Origin: Bacteroidales bacterium UBA5349
GTDB lineage: Bacteria; Bacteroidota; Bacteroidia; Bacteroidales; Tenuifilaceae
DNA length: 64,000 nt
Assembly: GCA_002410065.1 (NCBI GenBank)
Contig: DHQB01000018.1
Span: 1 to 64,000 of the forward strand
Direction: 5' to 3'
Below the pieces are notes generated by a model. It was not told the origin of the DNA, ran no database searches, and was given only the letters and a program-made list of their open reading frames with translations. Position 1 is the first letter of the stretch, and every line of letters begins with the position of its first letter. Below, in pieces: positions 55,147 through 62,821 of this stretch. A program made the translations under genes and the position numbers.

Positions 55147-55864
55147 GCTGCTTTAGTAAAAATTTCTCCATCTCAATTACTTTAGGCGCAAGCACTTTCT
55201 CCTCAATCCGAGAATGATCGTTTATATCCCGCTCCAGAAAGGAGAGTTCTCTCAGAATCCGTATGCACAAATGCTGATTATAAACTGGTGGCAAGTACTT
55301 AACAAAAAGAATATTGATGTCGTTAAGTTTTGATTCAATATCGTCATGCTCGCCAAGAAAATTTTTCATGGAATAGTTTCTTAAAGCCTCAACAACCTGC
55401 TTAACATTATTACCATTAAGATAAGCCTGTTCAACGCTTTGAGCATAGGGGAATATTTTATTGTCCTCCCAAAGCAAATGCTTAAATAGTTCATCCTTGT
55501 ACTCGTTAAAAAAGTTGTGCACCAATTTTATCTCATCGGGATTGATGCAATCGGCCTCGAGTTGCTCCAGCAGCATTTCTATATAGGGTATATTCTGATA
55601 CATGTAATCATTGTGAGTTTTACGGAGATAGCTAACTATCTCATCAATACTAAAACTCTGCAAATGATCCTGAGGAAAATAGTTCTTATCGTGAAAAGCA
55701 TTTAGGATCTCAAGAAAAAAGTCGATATTAACTCCGTTTACTTCACAAACCCCACCTACTGACAGATCGCCAAAACCGAGTTTAATTCCAAACCGATTAA
55801 TTACGCTTAGCGTATTAAAATTAGCCTGCACCACTTCAGCCAGTTTCATTCTAGATGTGAACAT
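55139..55864 (-). CDS. ScdA/RIC-like hemerythrin-domain protein
   Basis: A 241-residue protein. The N-terminal ~65 residues resemble the DUF542/ScdA-N domain ('VINRFGIKLGFGDLSVGGVC'), except that the usual Cys pair of the RIC family is not in place ('FGIKLGFGD'). The rest is a hemerythrin-like four-helix bundle with 'LRKTHNDYMYQNIP', 'LFKHLLWEDNKIFPYA', 'FLGEHDDIESKLN' and 'INDHSRIEEKVLAP', which supply His and Glu ligands for a di-iron centre. RIC (YtfE/ScdA) proteins repair iron-sulfur clusters after nitric oxide or oxidative damage. The overlap with a LuxR-type regulator suggests that here it may sense rather than repair. Start at the ATG 55864; another Met follows at 55849. Confidence 0.8.
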   Translation of the reverse strand: MFTSRMKLAEVVQANFNTLSVINRFGIKLGFGDLSVGGVCEVNGVNIDFFLEILNAFHDKNYFPQDHLQSFSIDEIVSYLRKTHNDYMYQNIPYIEMLLEQLEADCINPDEIKLVHNFFNEYKDELFKHLLWEDNKIFPYAQSVEQAYLNGNNVKQVVEALRNYSMKNFLGEHDDIESKLNDINILFVKYLPPVYNQHLCIRILRELSFLERDINDHSRIEEKVLAPKVIEMEKFLLKQHE

Positions 55865-55891
55865 ACCTTGTAAATATTAGATTAACCCCTG

Positions 55892-55899
55892 CAAATATA
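55892..55899 (-). promoter_or_regulatory. -7 box before the hemerythrin-regulator pair
   Basis: Read on the minus strand it is TATATTTG, a full TAnnTTTG match 27 bases before the ATG at 55864. No TTG lies at the standard -33 distance. Confidence 0.4.
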
Positions 55900-56050
55900 A
55901 CTTTTTAGGTAGTTTTTCCCTGAAAATCAAACAGAATTTGCTTAGTTGTTTTCAGTCAACCTATTACTATATTTAGGTCAAAAAGTATTTCAACAGTGCA
56001 TAAAAACGTAGTCTTTTTAGTATATTTAGCATCTTAAAAACGAGTTTAAA

Positions 56051-57664
56051 ATGTTTGAATTAATTTCATTTTCTGCTATTGGATTAATTGTGGGAGCAAT
56101 CATTGCTTTCATCATTATTAGGATGTTAAGAGGATCGCTCTCCTCTCAAGTATCGGGTGGCACACCTCAAAACATTAATGAGCTTGAGAGCGATTTGCGC
56201 ATTGCTAACGATAGGCTTGAACGGGCACTTGACGACAAGAACCAAATAGCCCAAGAATTTGAAGCTCTGGCAAAAGAGAAGGGAGAACAAGCATCAAAAC
56301 TTTCATCGCTTGTAACTCTCAACGAGGAGATTAGGAAACAAATCATCACTCTGACAGAAGAGAACAAGGCAACAAAAGATGAACAGAAACAGGTGATTGA
56401 AACCTATCAAGAGCAGAGCAGAAAGTTGAGTGCAACAGAAGAAAAGGCCAATTCGCTTAAACAGCAGGTCGATTCGTTTATTAAGGAAACAGAAGTGCTT
56501 AAGGACGAGAGGAAACAGTTACAAACTCAATTATCCGAGTCGCGCGAACGAACTGTTGAACTCGATAAGGAGAATAAATACCTTAAGGAGATGCTTGAAA
56601 ACCAAAAGGGAGAGGTTGAAGATATTGGCAAAAAATTCTCCAACGAGTTTAAACTTCTTGCCGATGCAATTCTTGAGGATAAGAGCAAGCGATTTACTGC
56701 CCTTAATCAGGCCAACATTGAACAATTACTTAAACCATTAGGTGAGAACATTTTAGTTTTTCAGAAAAAAGTTGAAGAGGTTTACGATCGTGAAAGTAAG
56801 GAGCGATTCTCTCTTGGCAAAGAGGTTGAAAAACTTGTTACGCTTAACCAAAAAATAAGCGAAGAGGCCAACAACCTTACCAATGCACTTAAAGGGCAAG
56901 TAAAACAGCAAGGAAACTGGGGTGAGATGATTTTGGAGAGCATCCTCGAACGATCAGGGTTGGTTAAAGACAGAGAGTACTTTGTGCAAGAGTCGTTTAA
57001 AGATGAGGAAGGAAGACGTTTTCAGCCAGACGTAATCATCAAATACCCCGATAACCGCAAGGTTGTTATTGACTCTAAGGTATCACTGGTTGCATATGAG
57101 CGTTACTGCTCAAGTGAAAACCCAGATGAGCAGAAGAAAGAACTTGCTAGCCACGTAAAGTCAATCCGTAATCATATCGATATTCTTAGCTCCAAAGGCT
57201 ATCAGGATTTGGTTGGTGACTTAGACTTTGTTACCATGTTTTTGCCTGTTGAACCCGCATTTATCGTTGCTATGCAATCCGATCCAGAGATATGGAATTA
57301 TGCATACGCTAAGAATGTTCTGCTGCTTAGCCCTACAAATCTTATTGCTGCCCTTAAACTTATCCACAACCTCTGGCAACATGAATATCAGAATAAAAAT
57401 GCGCTAGAGATTGCCGATAGAGGCGGTAAATTGTATGATAAGTTTGTTAGTTTTGTAGAAAGTTTGTCGTCGGTTGGCGATAACCTCATAAAAAGCCAGA
57501 ACAGCTTCGATACTGCCATGAAACAACTTACCAGTGGAAGCGGCAATCTGGTTTCTCAAGCACAAAAAATCAAGGAGTTAGGTGCAAAGGCAAAGAAAAC
57601 TATGCCCAACCAAATTCTTGATGCTGCAGATGAGGAGTTGATCACTAAAAATGCACTAGAGTAA
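56051..57664 (+). CDS. rmuC: RmuC-family DNA recombination protein
   Basis: A 537-residue protein with an N-terminal membrane anchor (about 5-25, 'IGLIVGAIIAFIIIRML'). A long coiled coil (about 40-215) is followed by the RmuC nuclease-like domain (about 225-500): 'QGNWGEMILESILERSGL', 'PDVIIKYPDNRKVVIDSKVS' and 'FLPVEPAFIVAM'. RmuC limits inversions at short inverted repeats in E. coli; the fold is PD-(D/E)XK-like. Length is typical. The next gene starts one base after its stop, so it shares a transcript with a glycosyltransferase. Confidence 0.93.
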   Translation: MFELISFSAIGLIVGAIIAFIIIRMLRGSLSSQVSGGTPQNINELESDLRIANDRLERALDDKNQIAQEFEALAKEKGEQASKLSSLVTLNEEIRKQIITLTEENKATKDEQKQVIETYQEQSRKLSATEEKANSLKQQVDSFIKETEVLKDERKQLQTQLSESRERTVELDKENKYLKEMLENQKGEVEDIGKKFSNEFKLLADAILEDKSKRFTALNQANIEQLLKPLGENILVFQKKVEEVYDRESKERFSLGKEVEKLVTLNQKISEEANNLTNALKGQVKQQGNWGEMILESILERSGLVKDREYFVQESFKDEEGRRFQPDVIIKYPDNRKVVIDSKVSLVAYERYCSSENPDEQKKELASHVKSIRNHIDILSSKGYQDLVGDLDFVTMFLPVEPAFIVAMQSDPEIWNYAYAKNVLLLSPTNLIAALKLIHNLWQHEYQNKNALEIADRGGKLYDKFVSFVESLSSVGDNLIKSQNSFDTAMKQLTSGSGNLVSQAQKIKELGAKAKKTMPNQILDAADEELITKNALE

Positions 57665-57665
57665 T

Positions 57666-58607
57666 ATGATTTCAATTTGCTTGCCTGTATATAACTTCGA
57701 TGTAACTGAGTTAACCAACGAGTTGCTAAGGCAAGCGCTTGATTATAATATTGATATCGAAATTTTAATTTTCGATGATGCCTCATTATCGTACTACAAG
57801 AAAATCAATTCGAAAATTGCAGTTAATTCGTCGGTCCAGTACCTTGAATTTGAACAGAACTTAGGGCGTAGTAGAATCCGAAACAGATTGGCCGATTTTG
57901 CCAAAGGCAAATGGTTGCTCTTTCTCGACTGTGATATGATACCCGACTCCTCGCAATTTCTTAAAAACTACAACAATGCTATTGACGAAGCCAATGTAAT
58001 TTGTGGTGGTATTAGTTATGGTCCCAAGCCTTTTAAAAGGGAGTTCTTATTAAGATGGAAATATGGAATATCTCGCGAAAGCAGAAATGCTGCACGAAGG
58101 CAAATAAATGCTTACGCCTCGTTTATGAGCGGGAATTTTATGATCCGGAAAGAGGTATTTAACCAGATAAGATTCAACGAGCGCATTTCGGGATACGGTC
58201 ATGAGGATACGCTTTTTGGCCTCGACCTAAAAAAACATAAGGCATCAATACACCATATTAATAACCCAAGCATACATCTGGGCATTGAACCATGCTTCGA
58301 TTATCTCTCAAAAACTGAGCATAGCATAGTAAACCTAGTAAAACTTATTGAAATTGTACCTGAGCAATGGAACGACCTACGTAAAAACATTAAGTTACTG
58401 AAATACTATTCTTTTTTACGTTGGTTTGGTCTTAGCTACCCGCTCCAATGGTTCTTTAGGGTATTCAACCCAATTATCCGCAAAGTACTTTGCAGCACTA
58501 ACCCCTCATTGTTCCTTTTCGATTTATATAAATTAGGCATGCTAGCCCAGGTTTTTAGAATGCCAAAAGATCAAGGGTTAAAAGCGCTTAGCCAACCCAA
58601 ACAATAA
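57666..58607 (+). CDS. Family 2 glycosyltransferase
   Basis: A 313-residue GT-A fold enzyme. It shows 'ISICLPVYNFDV' (nucleotide-binding start), 'LIFDDASLSYY', the metal-binding 'LLFLDCDMIPD' and the acceptor motif 'SGYGHEDTLFG' with a general-base Asp/Glu. Such enzymes transfer sugars to polysaccharides, lipopolysaccharide or proteins; donor and acceptor are not evident. There is no membrane segment. It follows rmuC by one base, an arrangement that probably reflects co-transcription rather than shared function. No other glycan genes are nearby. Confidence 0.88.
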   Translation: MISICLPVYNFDVTELTNELLRQALDYNIDIEILIFDDASLSYYKKINSKIAVNSSVQYLEFEQNLGRSRIRNRLADFAKGKWLLFLDCDMIPDSSQFLKNYNNAIDEANVICGGISYGPKPFKREFLLRWKYGISRESRNAARRQINAYASFMSGNFMIRKEVFNQIRFNERISGYGHEDTLFGLDLKKHKASIHHINNPSIHLGIEPCFDYLSKTEHSIVNLVKLIEIVPEQWNDLRKNIKLLKYYSFLRWFGLSYPLQWFFRVFNPIIRKVLCSTNPSLFLFDLYKLGMLAQVFRMPKDQGLKALSQPKQ

Positions 58608-58920
58608 GGCCACTACTCTTCTGTTGGAAAATTATATAAGGGAACTGTAATTTACCCTAAGATTTTACCCTATGTATTGTACAACTCGCTAAAAAAGTTT
58701 TTATGCCTACTTTATCATTTTAAATGATTAGGGGAAAAGCAAATGCTTTTAAATTAAAAAATCTACTTGCTTTTTAATTGAAAGTAAAATCGATTTTGGG
58801 GAATATTATTTTGGGCAGATTTTGTAGATTTTTTCTAGGCCAAAGCACCTAAATATGTGTCTTTTTACTTTCACCGAACACTTATATGAATTACATTTGT
58901 TGACCATAAAAACTTAACTT
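58608..58920. other. Spacer between the glycosyltransferase and retropepsin-like genes
   Basis: This 313-base AT-rich stretch holds two small inverted repeats (58714-58728, ATCATTT around one T; and 58735-58750, AAAAGC/GCTTTT) and a -7 box near its end. Neither repeat has a good T-tract. No ORF or RNA gene is recognisable. Confidence 0.5.
58892..58899 (+). promoter_or_regulatory. -7 box before the retropepsin-like gene
   Basis: TACATTTG is a full TAnnTTTG match, 21 bases before the ATG at 58921. No TTG lies at the usual -33 distance. Confidence 0.4.
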
Positions 58921-59355
58921 ATGCCTAAAGTAATCCCCTTTAAAATTATTGAACTAGACGCAAAAAGTTTTCACCCAACTCTAACGGGAAAATTAGGCGA
59001 TAGTATTATTAACCTAATTCTTGATACGGGAGCATCAAGAACTGTACTAAGCAAGCACATAACCCAGGGTTTGCCAGTAATTGAGTGCGAAGCCGAAGAG
59101 GCCTTTGCCGCTGGAGTAAACGCTCAAACCATGGAGGTTGAACAGGTAGAAATACCTGAGATAACCATAGGCGGGAGTACATTTAAAAACCTTTTGGTTT
59201 TTAGCGCCAACCTTGATGGCATATCGGAAATCTACCATAAAATGGCGGGACAAAAAATCGACGGGCTAATTGGTTGCGATTTTCTTGTAAAACACAAGGC
59301 CACGATTAATTTTAAGATGCGCAAGATTGTACTTTACCCTAATAATGGGCTTTAA
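58921..59355 (+). CDS. Small retropepsin-like aspartic protease
   Basis: This 144-residue protein has one copy of the aspartic protease core: 'NLILDTGASRTVLSKH' with the catalytic Asp-Thr-Gly-Ala, the flap region around 'FAAGVNAQTMEVEQV', and the closing 'KIDGLIGCDFLVKHKATI', where hydrophobic-Gly completes the fold. Retropepsins of this size act as dimers, one Asp from each chain. There is no signal peptide or membrane segment, so it is probably cytoplasmic. It stands alone with its own -7 box, and the natural substrate is unknown. Activity is plausible since the DTGA motif is intact. Confidence 0.8.
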   Translation: MPKVIPFKIIELDAKSFHPTLTGKLGDSIINLILDTGASRTVLSKHITQGLPVIECEAEEAFAAGVNAQTMEVEQVEIPEITIGGSTFKNLLVFSANLDGISEIYHKMAGQKIDGLIGCDFLVKHKATINFKMRKIVLYPNNGL

Positions 59356-59438
59356 AATTCAAACTTGCAAAGCAAGAAATCACTAATGTACAATACTGAT
59401 ATAATATAGGCAAATATGGCATTTCTGAAAAAAAGTAA

Positions 59439-59446
59439 TATATTTG
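59439..59446 (+). promoter_or_regulatory. -7 box before secDF
   Basis: TATATTTG is a full TAnnTTTG match, 55 bases before the secDF ATG. The -33 element is not clear. Confidence 0.4.
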
Positions 59447-59501
59447 CCCCACATTTTAAAAATCAAAGTAAAAATAATCAATCGTTTAACACAGAAAACC
59501 A

Positions 59502-62500
59502 ATGCAAAATAGAGGTGCGATAAGGTTAATAGCAGTAGCCCTTACACTGGTATGTATCTACCAGCTTTCATTCACCTGGGTATCAAAACGAGTAGAAAGC
59601 AAAGCCGAAAGTTACGCAGACACTAGGGTTAAGAACATTGAAGATGAAAGGGAGCAAATAAACCAAAGAATCAAGTATGTTTCCTCCTATCTCGATTCCA
59701 TTTCTAGCGAAACTGTTTACAACTTTCTTTGGTTACGTAAATACTCGTACAAAGAGGTAAAGGAGCGCGAAATCAACCTTGGTCTTGACCTAAGGGGTGG
59801 TATGGATGTTACCCTTGAGGTTTCAGTTGTAGATATTATCCGGTCGCTATCAAACTACAGCAACGATAGTGCTTTTGTGGCAGCCATCGACATGGCAAAA
59901 AAAATGCCGCCAAGCGAAAGTTTCATAACTCGCTTTGGAAAAGCATTTGAGCAAATTGCCCCTAATGCAAGATTGGCAGCAATTTTTAACACCGTTGAAC
60001 TACGCGATAGAGTTTCTTTCAGCTCAACAAATGCTGATGTTCTTAAAATTATTGAGAAGGAAGCAGAAAGTGCAATATCAAACTCATTCAACGTAATCCG
60101 TAATCGTATCGACCGTTTTGGTGTTTCACAACCAAACATTCAACGACTAGAGGGTTCAGGAAGGATTATTGTTCAGCTTCCAGGAGTTAAAGACCCTGAA
60201 AGGGTAAGAAAACTTCTGCAAGGAACTGCCAACCTAGAATTTTGGGAAACCTATGAGAACAGTGAGATTTTCCCTGCTCTACAAGAGGTTAATAGAAAAT
60301 TAAAAGAGATTAAGGATGCTGAAGCAGCCCTTAAAAAATCAGATAATCCACAAGAAGTTGAAGTAATAGAACAAGAGACTACTCAGGTAGCAGAAATTGA
60401 TACTATTACAGAAGAGGATGAACTACTAGAACTTATTAAAAGCGATGTTGATTCAACCGATATGTCGCAGGATGAATGGGCAAAGGAATATCCATTATTC
60501 GCTAAGCTTACCCCATCAACCAGTCAACAAGGGCAACTTTTACCTGGCCCAGTAGTGGGTTTTGCACAATCTCGTGATACCGCTCAGGTTAATGAATACC
60601 TAAGTATGCCACAGGTTAAGCAATTACTACCCCGTGATCTAAAACTTCTATGGACAGTTAAATCGCCCAAATGGGATAAGAAAGGAATTATTTATGAACT
60701 CGTTGCCATTAAGGTAACCAATCGCGATGGTAATCCACCACTTGATGGTAACTCAATAACCGATGCTCGCGATGAGTTCAGCTCAACGGGAGGCGCTGCA
60801 GAGGTTTCCATGGGCATGAATGCCGAGGGCTCAAAAACATGGGCTAGGCTTACTGCCGATAACGTTGGACGTGCAATTGCAATTGTTCTTGACAATAACG
60901 TTTACTCGTTCCCAAGAGTTAATCAAGAGATTAAGGGTGGTCGCTCATCAATTTCTGGCGATTTTACCATTAACGAGGCGAAAGACTTGGCCAACGTGCT
61001 AAAATCGGGTAAACTGCCTGCTCCTGCAAGAATTATGCAAGAGGAAATTGTAGGACCATCACTTGGACAAGAGGCCATTGATTCTGGTATGCGCTCATTT
61101 GTGATGAGTTTTATTATTGTACTAGCTTTCATGATGTTTTACTATAGCCGTAAAGGTGGACTAGTTGCAGACATTGCCCTTGTAGCAAACCTTTTCTTTT
61201 TATTCGGGGTTCTTGCTTCGTTCCAAGCAACCCTTACACTACCGGGTATTGCAGGTATTGTGCTAACCATGGGTATGTCGGTCGATGCCAACGTGCTAAT
61301 CTTTGAGCGTATTCGAGAGGAGTTAAAAAGTGGGAAAGGGCTTAGCCTTGCCATATCCGATGGTTACAAAAACGCATACTCAGCCATTATCGACGGTAAC
61401 GTTACTACGCTACTAACCGCGGTCATCCTATACATGTTTGGTTCAGGTCCAGTTCGCGGATTTGCTACAACCTTGGTTATTGGTATTATTACCTCATTGT
61501 TTGCAGCATTATTCCTAACTCGCCTTATAATTGACTTTATGCAAAAAAGAAAGTGGGACATTACTTTCTCTAACAGCATGAACGAAGGATTATTCAAGAA
61601 CACTAAGATTAATTTTATTGGCTCACGTAAAATTGCTTACGCAATATCAACCATTGTACTTATTATTGCCATTGGATCGCTAGCCACTAGGGGACTTAAC
61701 CCAGGTATCGATTTTGCTGGAGGACGCACTTATGTAGTTCGTTTCCATCAAGAGGTGTCAACTGTTGATATTGCATCGGACCTACGTGATATATTTGGTG
61801 AAACACCTGAGGTAAAAACATTTGGAACCTCTAACCAGATAAAGGTTACTACTAAATATAAGATTGATGATGATAGTGAGAATATTGATAACCAGGTAGA
61901 CTCATTACTTCATATGGGTCTGGTTAAACATCTTCCAGAAAACACATCACTCGACGACTTTACGCACAACTACAAGCAAAGTAGCATGAAGGTTGGGCCA
62001 ACTATTGCTTACGACCTTAGACAAGAAGCAATAATCGCTGTTATTTTCGCTTTAATTGCCATATTCCTATACATCCTAATTCGATTTAAAAACTGGAGTT
62101 ATGGCACGGGGGCTGTTCTAGGTCTTGCTCACGATGCGCTAATTGTTATTGGAGTGTTCTCGGTCTTTTACAACAGAGTGCCTTTCTCACTTGAGATTGA
62201 CCAAGCATTTATTGCAGCCATTCTTACCATTATTGGTTACTCAATAAATGACACGGTGGTTATCTTCGACCGTATTCGTGAGTACATAGGGCTCTATCCA
62301 AAACGCGATAGGCAAGATATTATGAATAGTGCTCTAAACGATACTCTTAGTCGTACATTCTCAACCTCGTTTAGTACATTAGTTGTGTTAGTTCCAATTT
62401 TCTTCTTTGGAGGTGACAGTATTCGTGGATTTGTATTCGGCCTAATTATTGGTATTGTGGTTGGTACTTACTCATCGCTTTTCGTTGCATCTCCTATTGC

Positions 62501-62555
62501 ATTCGATTTGCAAGCAAGACAAAGCAGAAGAGCATTAGCAAAACAGAAAAAGTAA
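59502..62555 (+). CDS. secDF: Protein translocase subunit SecDF (fused)
   Basis: A 1,017-residue fusion of SecD and SecF with about 12 membrane helices. The SecD half has 'NLGLDLRGGMDVTLEVSV', 'RIDRFGVSQPNIQRLEGSG', 'IVQLPGVKDPERVRKLL', and the helix 4-5 motif 'GMSVDANVLIFERIREEL'. The SecF half has 'GLNPGIDFAGGRTYVV' and 'IGYSINDTVVIFDRIRE'. SecDF uses the proton gradient to pull proteins through SecYEG on the outer face of the membrane. The first periplasmic domain carries an acidic insert (about 265-320, 'EVEVIEQETTQVAEIDTITE'). The fused form is usual in Bacteroidota. A strong terminator follows. Confidence 0.97.
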   Translation: MQNRGAIRLIAVALTLVCIYQLSFTWVSKRVESKAESYADTRVKNIEDEREQINQRIKYVSSYLDSISSETVYNFLWLRKYSYKEVKEREINLGLDLRGGMDVTLEVSVVDIIRSLSNYSNDSAFVAAIDMAKKMPPSESFITRFGKAFEQIAPNARLAAIFNTVELRDRVSFSSTNADVLKIIEKEAESAISNSFNVIRNRIDRFGVSQPNIQRLEGSGRIIVQLPGVKDPERVRKLLQGTANLEFWETYENSEIFPALQEVNRKLKEIKDAEAALKKSDNPQEVEVIEQETTQVAEIDTITEEDELLELIKSDVDSTDMSQDEWAKEYPLFAKLTPSTSQQGQLLPGPVVGFAQSRDTAQVNEYLSMPQVKQLLPRDLKLLWTVKSPKWDKKGIIYELVAIKVTNRDGNPPLDGNSITDARDEFSSTGGAAEVSMGMNAEGSKTWARLTADNVGRAIAIVLDNNVYSFPRVNQEIKGGRSSISGDFTINEAKDLANVLKSGKLPAPARIMQEEIVGPSLGQEAIDSGMRSFVMSFIIVLAFMMFYYSRKGGLVADIALVANLFFLFGVLASFQATLTLPGIAGIVLTMGMSVDANVLIFERIREELKSGKGLSLAISDGYKNAYSAIIDGNVTTLLTAVILYMFGSGPVRGFATTLVIGIITSLFAALFLTRLIIDFMQKRKWDITFSNSMNEGLFKNTKINFIGSRKIAYAISTIVLIIAIGSLATRGLNPGIDFAGGRTYVVRFHQEVSTVDIASDLRDIFGETPEVKTFGTSNQIKVTTKYKIDDDSENIDNQVDSLLHMGLVKHLPENTSLDDFTHNYKQSSMKVGPTIAYDLRQEAIIAVIFALIAIFLYILIRFKNWSYGTGAVLGLAHDALIVIGVFSVFYNRVPFSLEIDQAFIAAILTIIGYSINDTVVIFDRIREYIGLYPKRDRQDIMNSALNDTLSRTFSTSFSTLVVLVPIFFFGGDSIRGFVFGLIIGIVVGTYSSLFVASPIAFDLQARQSRRALAKQKK

Positions 62556-62581
62556 GCATTCGCTTATCTTGATATAATCAG

Positions 62582-62612
62582 AATCCTGCGGCAAAACCGC
62601 AGGATTTTTTTT
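62582..62612 (+). terminator. Terminator after secDF
   Basis: A perfect 10-bp stem (AATCCTGCGG at 62582-62591 with its complement at 62597-62606), a 5-base loop and a T-run of eight. Confidence 0.9.
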
Positions 62613-62748
62613 GTAGCCGATATAGAGATAAATTTTATAAAACGCTTGTAATTATTGCGAATTAGAAGAAAATAAGATAGCGAATAATAAGGGCAAATCA
62701 TCATCTTAGTTTTTTGCCTGCATACATTCATCTTAACCAAAATTAGTA

Positions 62749-62756
62749 TATCTTTG
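62749..62756 (+). promoter_or_regulatory. -7 box before the pseudouridine synthase gene
   Basis: TATCTTTG is a full TAnnTTTG match, 65 bases before the ATG at 62822. The -33 element is not clear. Confidence 0.42.
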
Positions 62757-62821
62757 CAGTTCATTAATTTTTAACACTTTACAAGAGCAATCACCATTGC
62801 TCAAAAACCATTAAATCAAGC

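Noticed and set aside
58735..58750. Possible terminator after the glycosyltransferase gene
   Set aside because: Only a 6-bp AT-rich stem with no T-tract; too weak to call.
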